Shown one piece after another: positions 1-8,619 of a stretch of 64,000 nucleotides of DNA. A program made the translations under genes and the position numbers. Under the pieces are notes generated by a model that ran no database searches, was not told where the DNA came from, and saw only the letters and a program-made list of their open reading frames with translations. The stretch comes from Pseudomonas sp. IB20. Lineage in GTDB: Bacteria; Pseudomonadota; Gammaproteobacteria; Pseudomonadales; Pseudomonadaceae. Each line of letters begins with the position of its first letter. The first letter of the stretch is position 1. Where the stretch lies: positions 4,722,744 to 4,786,743 of the forward strand of contig NZ_CP046103.1 of assembly GCF_009707325.1 (NCBI RefSeq), given 5' to 3'.

Positions 1-928
1 CCTGCTGCTCGCCTCGCAACCTCAGCCACACCCCCTGATTGCCATTACCAGCCGCGACCTGCTCCTTGAGCGGGCCGCGCAGTTGGGCGTGGTTGTCAAC
101 CTGCTGGACGTGGCGCCAGGCAACTGGCCCGACCTGCCGGCACCTGCGGGCAGCCTGTACGTATGGGACACCCCACTTGCGACCAAGGTGATTGCCGGGC
201 AACTGAACAAAGCCAATGCGGCATTTGTGCTGGAAACCCTGACGCGTGCAGGCCAGGGCTGCATCGACGGCGACTTCGCCGGCATGATCACTGCCCCGGT
301 GCACAAGGGTGTGATCAACGAATCCGGCATCGCCTTTTCCGGCCATACCGAATTCCTCGCCGAGCTGACCAATACCGCCCAAGTTGTGATGATGCTGGCC
401 ACTCACGGCCTGCGCGTGGCCCTGGTGACCACGCATTTGCCGTTGCGTGATATCGCCGACGCCATCACTGCCGAGCGTTTGGAGCGCGTCACGCGCATCC
501 TGCACGCCGACCTGCAACACAAATTCGGCATTGCCCAACCGCGCATCCTGGTCTGCGGGCTCAACCCCCACGCCGGTGAAGGCGGCCACTTGGGCCATGA
601 AGAAATCGACATCATTGAACCGACATTAGAGCGTCTGCGCCAAGAAGGCATGGACCTGCGTGGCCCACTGCCTGCTGACACTCTGTTTACCCCCAAATAT
701 CTGGAGCACTGCGACGCAGTGCTGGCGATGTACCATGACCAAGGGCTGCCCGTGCTGAAATACAAAGGCTTCGGCGCCGCAGTCAACGTGACACTGGGCC
801 TGCCGATCATCCGCACCTCCGTCGACCATGGCACTGCCCTGGACCTGGCGGGCAGCGGCAAGATCGATACCGGCAGCCTGCACGTGGCCCTGGAAACCGC
901 CTATCAGATGGCCGAGACCCGTATATGA
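1..928 (+). CDS. pdxA: 4-hydroxythreonine-4-phosphate dehydrogenase, 5'-truncated by window edge
   Basis: The reading frame is open from base 2, so the start codon lies before the window. PdxA oxidises 4-phosphohydroxy-L-threonine with NAD in the deoxyxylulose-5-phosphate-dependent route to pyridoxal phosphate, as a cytosolic metal-dependent homodimer. Visible family signatures are GHTEFLAELT in the middle, NPHAGEGG further on, and MYHDQGLPVLKY with the metal/substrate-binding histidine and aspartate, followed by RTSVDHGTALD near the C terminus. The stop codon overlaps the rsmA start (ATGA), which implies translational coupling. This pdxA-rsmA-apaG-apaH order is common in gammaproteobacteria. 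The identification is firm; only the N-terminal part is missing. Confidence 0.96.
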   Translation, partial: LLLASQPQPHPLIAITSRDLLLERAAQLGVVVNLLDVAPGNWPDLPAPAGSLYVWDTPLATKVIAGQLNKANAAFVLETLTRAGQGCIDGDFAGMITAPVHKGVINESGIAFSGHTEFLAELTNTAQVVMMLATHGLRVALVTTHLPLRDIADAITAERLERVTRILHADLQHKFGIAQPRILVCGLNPHAGEGGHLGHEEIDIIEPTLERLRQEGMDLRGPLPADTLFTPKYLEHCDAVLAMYHDQGLPVLKYKGFGAAVNVTLGLPIIRTSVDHGTALDLAGSGKIDTGSLHVALETAYQMAETRI

Positions 929-1737
929 CTGAGCATTACCAACACCGGGCGCGCAAGCGCTTCGGGCAAAACTTCCTGCACGACGCCGGCGTGATCGACC
1001 GTATCCTGCGCTCCATCCATGCCAAGCCCGAAAACCGCTTGCTGGAAATTGGCCCGGGCCAGGGCGCATTGACCCAAGGCCTGCTGGCCAGTGGCGGCCA
1101 ACTGGACGTCGTGGAGCTGGACAAGGACTTGATCCCGATCCTCAACCAGCAGTTCGCCGGCAAATCCAACTTCAACCTGCACCAGGGCGATGCACTGAAG
1201 TTCGACTTCAACAGCCTCAACGCTGCGCCCAACAGCCTGCGGGTAGTGGGCAACCTGCCGTACAACATCTCCACGCCGCTGATTTTCCACCTGCTGAACA
1301 ACGCAGGGATCATCCGCGACATGCACTTCATGCTGCAAAAAGAAGTGGTTGAGCGCTTGGCCGCAGGTCCCGGCGGTGGTGATTGGGGCCGCTTGTCGAT
1401 CATGGTTCAGTACCATTGCCGCGTGGAACACCTGTTCAACGTCGGCCCGGGCGCGTTCAACCCGCCGCCGAAGGTCGATTCGGCCATCGTGCGCCTGGTG
1501 CCTCACGCCGTGCTGCCCCACCCAGCCAAGGATCACAAGCTGCTGGAGCGCGTGGTACGCGAGGCGTTCAACCAACGCCGCAAGACCCTGCGCAACACGC
1601 TCAAGGCGCTGCTCAGCAACGCCGAAATCGAAGCCGCCGGCGTCGATGGCAGCTTGCGCCCCGAGCAACTGGACCTGGCCGCGTTCGTGCGCCTGGCCGA
1701 CCAGCTTGCCATCCAGCCTGCGCCAGCCGCGGACTAA
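925..1737 (+). CDS. rsmA: 16S rRNA (adenine1518-N6/adenine1519-N6)-dimethyltransferase
   Basis: This 270-residue protein is the KsgA/RsmA methyltransferase, which dimethylates two adjacent adenines in helix 45 of 16S rRNA late in 30S assembly, using S-adenosylmethionine. The N terminus shows RKRFGQNFLHD, then the SAM-binding motif I (LEIGPGQGALT) and the catalytic NLPYNIST motif. The C-terminal helical domain contains FNQRRKTLRN, typical of the family. Length matches the usual 260-275 residues. It starts inside the last codon of pdxA and probably shares its transcript. Confidence 0.97.
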   Translation: MTEHYQHRARKRFGQNFLHDAGVIDRILRSIHAKPENRLLEIGPGQGALTQGLLASGGQLDVVELDKDLIPILNQQFAGKSNFNLHQGDALKFDFNSLNAAPNSLRVVGNLPYNISTPLIFHLLNNAGIIRDMHFMLQKEVVERLAAGPGGGDWGRLSIMVQYHCRVEHLFNVGPGAFNPPPKVDSAIVRLVPHAVLPHPAKDHKLLERVVREAFNQRRKTLRNTLKALLSNAEIEAAGVDGSLRPEQLDLAAFVRLADQLAIQPAPAAD

Positions 1738-1843
1738 AGCCTGCCAAGCATGGGCCAGACAGCATGTCTGGCCTAGTGCCCTCCTCATGGCCTAGACTGA
1801 TCCGCATCTGCTGTCCTCCGCTTTTGCTTTTAAGGCCTCTTGC

Positions 1844-2224
1844 ATGTCCGATCCTCGCTACCAGATCGACGTCAGCGTCGTCACCCGCTTCCTCGCGGAC
1901 CAATCGCAACCCGAACACAACCGCTTCGCCTTTGCCTACACCATCACGGTGAAGAACAACGGGCAGGTGCCGGCCAAGCTGCTGTCGCGCCACTGGGTGA
2001 TCACCGACGGTGACGGCCAGGTCGAAGAGGTGCGCGGCGCCGGTGTGGTTGGTCAGCAACCGTTGATCGACATTGGCGCCAGCCATACCTACAGCAGCGG
2101 CACGGTCATGACCTCCAAGGTCGGCACCATGCAGGGCTCGTATCAGATGAAGGCCACCGACGGTAAGTTGTTCGACGCCATCATCGCGCCGTTCCGCCTC
2201 GCAGTGCCTGGAGCCCTGCACTGA
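1844..2224 (+). CDS. apaG: ApaG protein
   Basis: This 126-residue protein is ApaG, a single immunoglobulin-like beta-sandwich domain (DUF525). Its biochemical role is not settled. It co-occurs with apaH and rsmA, and homologous domains are found in some F-box proteins and in PolDIP2. The sequence has the family's FAYTITVKNNG and LLSRHWVITDGDG motifs and the GVVGQQP and SSGTVM stretches. It begins 106 bp after rsmA, and its stop codon overlaps the apaH start (TGATGG), so the two are probably translated together. Confidence 0.95.
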   Translation: MSDPRYQIDVSVVTRFLADQSQPEHNRFAFAYTITVKNNGQVPAKLLSRHWVITDGDGQVEEVRGAGVVGQQPLIDIGASHTYSSGTVMTSKVGTMQGSYQMKATDGKLFDAIIAPFRLAVPGALH

Positions 2225-3252
2225 TGGCGACATACGCGGTCGGCGACCTGCAAGGCTGCCTGGAGCCCCTCAAGTGCTTGCTGGAGCGGGTGGCCTTCAA
2301 CCCGGCAAGCGACCGCCTGTGGTTGGTGGGGGATCTGGTCAATCGCGGCCCCGAGTCTCTGGAGACTTTGCGCTACTTATATAGCCTGCGCGAATCGCTG
2401 GTGTGCGTACTGGGCAACCATGACCTGCACCTGCTGGCCGCCGGCAATAACATCGAGCGCCTGAAAAAGGGCGACACCCTGCGTGAGATCCTTGAAGCGC
2501 CGGATCGCACCGAGCTGCTGGAGTGGCTGCGTGGGCAGAAACTCATGCATTACGACGAAGGCCGCAACATGGCGCTGGTCCATGCCGGTATCCCGCCGCA
2601 GTGGACGCTGAAAAAAGCCCTCAAGTGCGCCGCCGAAGTCGAGAGCGCCCTGACCGATGACAGCCTGTACACCGCCTACCTCGACGGCATGTACGGCAAC
2701 GAGCCGGTCAAGTGGGACAACGACCTCACTGGCTTGGCCCGCCTGCGCGTGATCACCAACTATTTCACACGCATGCGCTTCTGCACTGCAGAGGGCAAGC
2801 TCGACCTCAAAAGCAAGGAAGGCGCCGACACCGCACTGCCCGGCTATAAGCCGTGGTTCGCGCACAAGGAACGCAAGACCCGTGACACGAAGATCATCTT
2901 CGGCCACTGGGCAGCCCTTGAGGGCAAGTGCAATGAACCCGGCGTATTCGCACTCGACACCGGCTGCGTGTGGGGCGGTAGCATGACCCTGATGAACATC
3001 GACACCGGCGAGCGCCTGAGCTGCCAGTGCGAATCTCCCCTTCCCGTTACACTGCCGGCTGCCACCAAGCGCCGAGCGAATTCAAACGTATCCCTCCCGA
3101 ACAAGCCCAGGCCCTGCGCGAGCAAGGTGCCGTGGTGGTCGACATCCGCGACCCTCAGGCTCACGCCGCTGGCCATATCACCGGCGCGCAGCATCTGGAC
3201 AACCACAGCATTGCCGACTTCATCCGTGCCGCCGACCTCGACGCGCCCGTGA
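2224..3252 (+). CDS. apaH: Diadenosine tetraphosphatase with anomalously long C terminus
   Basis: ApaH hydrolyses Ap4A symmetrically to two ADP. The metallophosphatase motifs GDLQGC (residues 7-12), GDLVNRGP and GNHD are intact, and the C-terminal part has GHWAALEG and the ALDTGCVWGG motif. The family is normally about 270-290 residues. Here the frame runs to 342 because no stop follows the usual end near base 3075; the last 60 or so residues read the glpE gene in another frame and look non-native. The enzyme core is complete, so it should be functional unless the tail disturbs folding. The missing stop may be a sequence error or a real mutation at the apaH/glpE boundary. Confidence 0.9.
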   Translation: MATYAVGDLQGCLEPLKCLLERVAFNPASDRLWLVGDLVNRGPESLETLRYLYSLRESLVCVLGNHDLHLLAAGNNIERLKKGDTLREILEAPDRTELLEWLRGQKLMHYDEGRNMALVHAGIPPQWTLKKALKCAAEVESALTDDSLYTAYLDGMYGNEPVKWDNDLTGLARLRVITNYFTRMRFCTAEGKLDLKSKEGADTALPGYKPWFAHKERKTRDTKIIFGHWAALEGKCNEPGVFALDTGCVWGGSMTLMNIDTGERLSCQCESPLPVTLPAATKRRANSNVSLPNKPRPCASKVPWWSTSATLRLTPLAISPARSIWTTTALPTSSVPPTSTRP

Positions 3253-3401
3253 TCGTGGCCTGCTACCACGGCAACTCCAGCCAGAGCGCAGCGGCCTATC
3301 TGATCAGCCAGGGCTTCTCCGACGTCTATAGCCTGGACGGCGGCTTTGAGCTGTGGCGTGCGACCTATCCTGCGGAAATTGCCTCCAGCGATTCGCAATA
3401 A
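3027..3401 (+). CDS. glpE: Thiosulfate sulfurtransferase, start codon uncertain
   Basis: This is a single rhodanese domain of the GlpE type, transferring sulfane sulfur from thiosulfate to cyanide or a thiol acceptor in the cytosol. The active-site loop CYHGNSSQSAA carries the catalytic cysteine; VVDIRDPQ and the C-terminal SLDGGFELWR motif are also present. Pseudomonas GlpE normally begins M-S-(E/D)-F. Here the equivalent SEFKRI is preceded by CCG instead of a start codon. The nearest usable start in frame is a GTG at 3027, giving 124 residues with a 15-residue non-native leader and a 226-bp overlap with the extended apaH. The real start is therefore uncertain, and expression may be impaired. 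Confidence 0.85.
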   Translation: MRISPSRYTAGCHQAPSEFKRIPPEQAQALREQGAVVVDIRDPQAHAAGHITGAQHLDNHSIADFIRAADLDAPVIVACYHGNSSQSAAAYLISQGFSDVYSLDGGFELWRATYPAEIASSDSQ

Positions 3402-3441
3402 TTTTTTTCACACCCCGCTACCCCGCGTGACGCTTGGGCTC

Positions 3442-3464
3442 GCGCCGTTTCTGACGAACGGCGC
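3442..3464 (+). terminator. Stem-loop after glpE
   Basis: GCGCCGTT (3442-3449) pairs perfectly with AACGGCGC (3457-3464) over a 7-base loop. There is no T-run after it, so it is a weak candidate terminator or an mRNA-end stabiliser for the apaGH-glpE transcript. Confidence 0.4.
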
Positions 3465-3489
3465 AGCCAAACTAATTACGTATCCCGCC

Positions 3490-3520
3490 TTGACCTCCCG
3501 GATTCCGAACTATCCTTAAG
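3490..3520 (+). promoter_or_regulatory. Candidate promoter for prkA operon (RpoS-like -10)
   Basis: TTGACC (3490-3495) and TATCCT (3511-3516) are separated by 15 bases. The -10 reads CTATCCTTAA, close to the CTATACT form favoured by the stationary-phase sigma factor. The spacing is short for sigma-70 but tolerated by RpoS. The E. coli homologues yeaG-yeaH are RpoS-dependent, which fits, but this is inference. About 165 bases of leader follow, including a small GCCGG/CCGGC hairpin at 3546-3559. I see no gene in 3402-3686. Confidence 0.35.
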
Positions 3521-3686
3521 CGCAGGCCATCCGAATCAGGGGAGAGCCGGTACACCGGCGTACGGGTCATCGGTAGCGTTTCAGGGTGTTTGGGGGGAAA
3601 ACGGCCATTGGTTGATCACCAATGACTGCCAGCATCGACTGATTGACCCGGCGTCGGCTCCACGTATCGAGCGAGGTGACGACGTC

Positions 3687-5609
3687 ATGAGTATCTTTAG
3701 CCACTTCCAACAACGCTTCGCGTCCACCCAGCAGGAAGAACTCACGCTGCAAGAGTATCTCGAGCTGTGCAAACAGGACCGCAGCACCTACGCGTCTGCC
3801 GCCGAACGCCTGCTATTGGCAATTGGTGAGCCGGAGCTGGTGGAAACCGCCAACAATTCGCGCCTGTCGCGAATATTCTCCAACAAGGTGATCCGCCGCT
3901 ACCCGGCCTTTGAAGACTTCCATGGCATGGAAGAATGCATCGACCAGATCGTCTCCTACTTCCGCCATGCCGCCCAAGGCCTGGAAGAGAAGAAGCAAAT
4001 CCTCTACCTGCTCGGCCCCGTCGGCGGCGGCAAGTCGTCCCTGGCGGAAAAACTCAAACAACTGATCGAGAAAGTGCCCTTCTACGCGATCAAGGGCTCG
4101 CCGGTCTTCGAGTCGCCTCTCGGGCTGTTCAACGCCACGGAAGATGGCGCGATCCTCGAAGAAGACTTCGGCATCCCACGGCGCTACCTCAATACCATCA
4201 TGTCGCCTTGGGCCACCAAGCGCCTGGCTGAGTTTGGCGGCGATATCAGCCAGTTCCGCGTGGTGAAACTCTACCCGTCGGTCCTCAACCAGATCGGCGT
4301 AGCCAAGACCGAACCGGGCGATGAGAACAACCAAGACATCTCGGCACTGGTGGGTAAAGTCGATATCCGCAAACTCGAAGAGTTCCCACAGAACGACGCC
4401 GACGCCTACAGCTACTCGGGCGCGCTGTGCCGGGCCAACCAAGGCCTGATGGAATTCGTGGAGATGTTCAAGGCGCCAATCAAGGTGCTGCACCCACTGC
4501 TGACCGCCACCCAGGAAGGTAACTACAACAGTACCGAAGGCCTGGGCGCGATTCCGTTCACCGGGATCCTGCTGGCCCACTCCAACGAATCGGAATGGCA
4601 CACCTTCCGTAACAACAAGAACAACGAAGCCTTCATCGACCGGATCTACATCGTCAAGGTGCCGTACTGCCTGCGCGTCAGCGATGAGATCAAGATCTAC
4701 GACAAGTTGTTGTTCAACAGCTCCCTGGCCAAGGCCCATTGCGCGCCTGACACCTTGAAGATGCTCGCCCAGTTCACCGTGCTGTCGCGCCTCAAGGAGC
4801 CGGAGAACTCGAACATCTATTCGAAGATGCGCGTCTACGACGGCGAAAACCTCAAGGACACCGACCCCAAGGCCAAGTCGATCCAGGAATACCGCGACAC
4901 TGCGGGCGTGGATGAGGGCATGAATGGCCTTTCCACACGTTTCGCGTTCAAGATCCTCTCCAAGGTATTCAACTTCGACCCACACGAAATCGCCGCCAAC
5001 CCCGTGCACCTGCTGTATGTGCTGGAGCAGCAGATCGAACAGGAACAGTTCCAGGCCGAAACCCGCGAACGCTACCTGCGCTTCCTCAAGGAATACCTGG
5101 CGCCGCGCTACATCGAGTTTATCGGCAAAGAAATTCAGACCGCGTACCTGGAGTCCTACAGCGAGTACGGCCAGAACATCTTCGACCGCTACGTGCTGTA
5201 CGCCGACTTCTGGATCCAGGACCAGGAGTACCGCGACCCGGAAACCGGCGAGATCCTCAACCGCGTGGCCCTCAACGAGGAGCTGGAGAAGATCGAGAAA
5301 CCGGCCGGCATCAGCAATCCGAAGGATTTCCGCAACGAAATCGTCAACTTCGTGCTGCGCGCCCGCGCCAACAACAACGGCAAGAACCCTACCTGGCTCA
5401 GCTACGAGAAGCTGCGGGTGGTCATCGAGAAGAAAATGTTCTCCAACACCGAGGATCTGCTGCCGGTCATCAGCTTCAACGCCAAGGCCAGCAAGGAGGA
5501 TCAGCAAAAACACAACGACTTCGTTACACGAATGGTCGAGCGTGGCTACACCGACAAACAGGTACGGCTGCTCTCCGAGTGGTACCTGCGGGTTCGTAAA
5601 TCACAGTAA
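3687..5609 (+). CDS. prkA: PrkA-family serine protein kinase / AAA+ protein
   Basis: This 640-residue protein belongs to the PrkA family (YeaG in E. coli): an N-terminal AAA+ domain and a C-terminal region resembling kinase folds. Family members have been reported as serine kinases and, in Bacillus, as an ATP-dependent protease. The Walker A sequence GPVGGGKS lies at residues 110-117. The start was chosen at ATG 3687, preceded by GAGGTGA and giving the usual MSIFSHFQQRF N terminus; an upstream in-frame ATG at 3612 lacks support. It heads the conserved prkA-yeaH-spoVR module, which is linked to stationary phase and nitrogen/acid stress in other bacteria. Confidence 0.95.
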   Translation: MSIFSHFQQRFASTQQEELTLQEYLELCKQDRSTYASAAERLLLAIGEPELVETANNSRLSRIFSNKVIRRYPAFEDFHGMEECIDQIVSYFRHAAQGLEEKKQILYLLGPVGGGKSSLAEKLKQLIEKVPFYAIKGSPVFESPLGLFNATEDGAILEEDFGIPRRYLNTIMSPWATKRLAEFGGDISQFRVVKLYPSVLNQIGVAKTEPGDENNQDISALVGKVDIRKLEEFPQNDADAYSYSGALCRANQGLMEFVEMFKAPIKVLHPLLTATQEGNYNSTEGLGAIPFTGILLAHSNESEWHTFRNNKNNEAFIDRIYIVKVPYCLRVSDEIKIYDKLLFNSSLAKAHCAPDTLKMLAQFTVLSRLKEPENSNIYSKMRVYDGENLKDTDPKAKSIQEYRDTAGVDEGMNGLSTRFAFKILSKVFNFDPHEIAANPVHLLYVLEQQIEQEQFQAETRERYLRFLKEYLAPRYIEFIGKEIQTAYLESYSEYGQNIFDRYVLYADFWIQDQEYRDPETGEILNRVALNEELEKIEKPAGISNPKDFRNEIVNFVLRARANNNGKNPTWLSYEKLRVVIEKKMFSNTEDLLPVISFNAKASKEDQQKHNDFVTRMVERGYTDKQVRLLSEWYLRVRKSQ

Positions 5610-5627
5610 GGCAGCGACAGGCGCGCG

Positions 5628-5693
5628 CTGCCGGGCCTTTGGCCTGGCAGCTGACCGCTTGTCTCTAAGCTTCCAGCTCGCGGCTTGAAGCTT
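5628..5693 (+). repeat. Two consecutive hairpins between prkA and yeaH
   Basis: The first inverted repeat (5628-5637 with 5641-5650, loop TTT) has a 10-bp stem with one G-T pair. The second pairs AAGCTTC (5667-5673) with GAAGCTT (5687-5693), plus an inner AGC/GCT. Such elements between co-transcribed genes often set the ratio of upstream to downstream mRNA. The AAGCTT-rich type is common between Pseudomonas genes. Confidence 0.5.
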
Positions 5694-5722
5694 GTAACGT
5701 GAAGCTGCCCGGAGGGCTCCCC

Positions 5723-6994
5723 ATGAGCTATGTGATCGACCGACGCCTCAATGGCAAGAACAAGAGCACGGTAAACCGTCAGCGTTTCCTGCGGCGTTAC
5801 CGTGACCACATCAAAAAGGCCGTTGAAGAGGCCGTCAGCCGCCGCTCCATTACGGATATGGAGCATGGCGAGCAAATCAGCATTCCCGGACGCGACATCG
5901 ACGAACCGGTGCTGCACCACGGGCGCGGCGGCAAACAAACCGTCGTGCACCCCGGCAACAAGGAATTCACCACCGGCGAACATATCCAACGCCCGCAAGG
6001 CGGTGGCGGCGGTAAAGGCCCAGGCAAGGCCGGTAACTCTGGCGAAGGCATGGATGAGTTCGTGTTCCAGATCACCCAGGAAGAATTCCTGGAGTTCATG
6101 TTCGAAGACTTGGAACTGCCCAACCTGGTCAAACGCAACCTGACCGGCACCGACACCTTCAAGACCGTGCGCGCGGGGATCAGCAATGAGGGCAACCCGT
6201 CGCGGATCAACATCATCCGCACCCTGCGCTCGGCCCACGCCCGGCGTATCGCCCTGTCCGGCAGCAGCCGCGCCAAACTAAAGCAGGCCAAGGAAGAGTT
6301 GGCGCGTTTAAAACGCGAAGAGCCCGACAACTTCGGCGATATCCAGGAAGTCGAAGTGGAAATCGAGAAACTCAGCGCGCGGATTCACCGCGTGCCGTTC
6401 CTCGACACCTTCGACCTGAAATACAACCTGCTGGTCAAACAACCCAACCCGAGCTCCAAGGCCGTGATGTTCTGCCTGATGGACGTGTCCGGCTCGATGA
6501 CCCAAGCAACCAAGGATATTGCCAAGCGCTTCTTCATCCTGCTGTACCTGTTCCTGAAGCGGAACTACGACAAGATCGATGTGGTGTTTATCCGCCATCA
6601 CACCAGCGCCCGGGAAGTCGACGAAGAAGAGTTCTTCTATTCGCGGGAAACCGGCGGCACCATCGTCTCCAGCGCGTTGAAGCTGATGCAGGAAATCATG
6701 GCCGAACGCTACCCGGCTAATGAGTGGAATATCTACGCAGCCCAAGCTTCCGACGGCGACAACTGGAATGATGATTCGCCGATCTGCCGCGACATTCTGA
6801 TCAACCAGATCATGCCGTTTGTGCAGTACTACACCTACGTCGAAATTACCCCTCGTGAGCACCAGGCCCTGTGGTTCGAATATGAACGCATCGGCGAAGC
6901 CTTTGCCGACACGTTCGCCCAGCAGCAACTGGTCTCGGCCGGCGATATCTACCCGGTCTTCCGTGAACTCTTCCAGCGCAGGTTAGTGACATGA
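5723..6994 (+). CDS. yeaH: YeaH/YhbH family protein (DUF444, von Willebrand A-like)
   Basis: This 423-residue protein is a DUF444 member, the usual partner of PrkA and SpoVR. The N-terminal half is basic and rich in glycine. The C-terminal half is a von Willebrand A-like fold with a MIDAS-type metal site, DVSGS at residues 254-258. Its biochemical activity is unknown. The ATG at 5723 gives the conserved start MSYVIDRRLNGKNKS and has an upstream GGAGGG; the longer GTG-started frame from 5699 is rejected. The stop overlaps the spoVR start by 4 bp (ATGA). Confidence 0.94.
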   Translation: MSYVIDRRLNGKNKSTVNRQRFLRRYRDHIKKAVEEAVSRRSITDMEHGEQISIPGRDIDEPVLHHGRGGKQTVVHPGNKEFTTGEHIQRPQGGGGGKGPGKAGNSGEGMDEFVFQITQEEFLEFMFEDLELPNLVKRNLTGTDTFKTVRAGISNEGNPSRINIIRTLRSAHARRIALSGSSRAKLKQAKEELARLKREEPDNFGDIQEVEVEIEKLSARIHRVPFLDTFDLKYNLLVKQPNPSSKAVMFCLMDVSGSMTQATKDIAKRFFILLYLFLKRNYDKIDVVFIRHHTSAREVDEEEFFYSRETGGTIVSSALKLMQEIMAERYPANEWNIYAAQASDGDNWNDDSPICRDILINQIMPFVQYYTYVEITPREHQALWFEYERIGEAFADTFAQQQLVSAGDIYPVFRELFQRRLVT

Positions 6995-8556
6995 CCGCCA
7001 AAAAAGAGCATAAGCGCCAACCCATTTCCACCGGGTCCGAGTGGACCTTTGAACTGATCCAGGCCTATGACCGGGAAATCAGCCGTATCGCGGCCGGTTA
7101 TGCTCTGGACACTTACCCCAACCAGATCGAAGTGATCACCGCCGAACAGATGATGGATGCCTATGCCTCGGTGGGTATGCCTTTGGGCTATCACCATTGG
7201 TCCTATGGCAAACACTTCCTCAGCACTGAGAAGTCCTACACGCGTGGCCAGATGGGTTTGGCCTACGAGATCGTGATCAACTCCGACCCGTGCATCGCCT
7301 ACCTGATGGAAGAAAACACCATCTGCATGCAGGCACTGGTGGTGGCGCACGCGTGCTACGGGCACAACAGCTTCTTCAAGGGTAACTACCTGTTCCGCAC
7401 CTGGACCGATGCCAGCTCGATCATCGATTACCTGGTGTTCGCCAAGCAGTACATCATGCAGTGCGAGGAACGCCACGGCATCGATGCAGTGGAGGATTTG
7501 CTCGATTCCTGCCACGCCCTGATGAATTACGGGGTCGACCGCTACAAACGCCCATACCCGATTTCCGCCGAGGAAGAACGCCTGCGCCAGAAGGAGCGCG
7601 AGGAGCACCTGCAGAAGCAGATCAACGATTTGTGGCGCACCATTCCAAAGCGCGCCGGCAAGAACAGCGACAAAGACAATGCACGCTTCCCCGCCGAACC
7701 TCAGGAAAACATCCTGTACTTCCTGGAAAAACACGCGCCCCTGCTGGAGCCCTGGCAGCGCGAAATCGTGCGTATCGTGCGCAAGATCGCCCAGTACTTT
7801 TATCCACAGCGCCAGACCCAGGTAATGAACGAAGGCTGGGCGACGTTCTGGCACTACACCTTGATGAATGACCTGTACGACGAGGGCCTGGTCACGGACG
7901 GTTTCATGATGGAGTTCCTCACCTCCCATACCAGCGTGGTGTTCCAACCCGGCTTCGACAGCCCCTATTACAGCGGCATCAACCACTATGCGCTGGGCTT
8001 TGCCATGTACCGCGACATCCGGCGCATGTGCGAACACCCCACCGAAGAAGACCGCCGCTGGTTCCCGGAAATCGCCGGCAGCGATTGGCTGTCGACCATC
8101 AAGTTCGCCATGAGCAGCTTCAAGGACGAGAGTTTCATCCTGCAGTACCTGTCACCCCAGGTGATTCGCGACCTCAAGCTGTTCAGCATCATGGACGACG
8201 ACCTCAAGGATGATCTGGTGGTGCCGGCCATCCACGACGAACCCGGCTACCGCACCATCCGTGAAACCCTGGCGGCGCAGTACAACCTGGGCAACCGCGA
8301 ACCCAACGTTCAGATTTACAGCATCGATGTGCGCGGCGACCGCTCGCTGACCTTGCGTCACCAGCAGCACGACCGCAAACCCTTGGGCGAATCCACCGAG
8401 GAAGTGCTCAAGCACCTGCACCGGTTGTGGGGCTTCGACATTCACCTGGAAACCCTGCAGGGCGACCAAGTGATGAAGACTCACCACGTGCCACCGCGCA
8501 GCGATCACAACGACAACGACTACGGCCGCCTGGACTTGGCCGTCGTTCATCTCTGA
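6991..8556 (+). CDS. spoVR: SpoVR family protein
   Basis: This 521-residue protein is a SpoVR/YcgB homologue. The family was named after a B. subtilis gene needed for spore cortex formation, but in proteobacteria it travels with prkA and yeaH, and its molecular function is unknown. Conserved histidine- and tryptophan-rich motifs are visible, such as GYHHWSYGK near residue 67 and MNEGWATFWHY in the middle. It overlaps yeaH by 4 bp. Transcription probably ends at the hairpin immediately downstream. Confidence 0.94.
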   Translation: MTAKKEHKRQPISTGSEWTFELIQAYDREISRIAAGYALDTYPNQIEVITAEQMMDAYASVGMPLGYHHWSYGKHFLSTEKSYTRGQMGLAYEIVINSDPCIAYLMEENTICMQALVVAHACYGHNSFFKGNYLFRTWTDASSIIDYLVFAKQYIMQCEERHGIDAVEDLLDSCHALMNYGVDRYKRPYPISAEEERLRQKEREEHLQKQINDLWRTIPKRAGKNSDKDNARFPAEPQENILYFLEKHAPLLEPWQREIVRIVRKIAQYFYPQRQTQVMNEGWATFWHYTLMNDLYDEGLVTDGFMMEFLTSHTSVVFQPGFDSPYYSGINHYALGFAMYRDIRRMCEHPTEEDRRWFPEIAGSDWLSTIKFAMSSFKDESFILQYLSPQVIRDLKLFSIMDDDLKDDLVVPAIHDEPGYRTIRETLAAQYNLGNREPNVQIYSIDVRGDRSLTLRHQQHDRKPLGESTEEVLKHLHRLWGFDIHLETLQGDQVMKTHHVPPRSDHNDNDYGRLDLAVVHL

Positions 8557-8565
8557 AACACCAAA

Positions 8566-8618
8566 GCCTCCATTGGTGAGGCACAGGCGTTATCCTGTGC
8601 CGCTAATGGAGGCTTTTT
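8566..8618 (+). terminator. Terminator whose 3' arm contains the cca ribosome binding site
   Basis: GCCTCCATT (8566-8574) pairs with AATGGAGGC (8605-8613). Nested inside, GGCACAGG (8580-8587) pairs with CCTGTGCC (8594-8601). Five T residues follow at 8614-8618, and the cca ATG starts at 8620. This is a strong intrinsic terminator for the prkA-yeaH-spoVR transcript. The GGAGG in its 3' arm is also the only plausible Shine-Dalgarno for cca. Confidence 0.85.
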
Positions 8619-8619
8619 C

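Noticed and set aside
3813..5513. 566-residue open frame antisense to prkA
   Set aside because: Shadow of a high-GC gene. Its Val/Leu/Asp/His-rich composition has no domain pattern, and prkA is fully conserved on the other strand.
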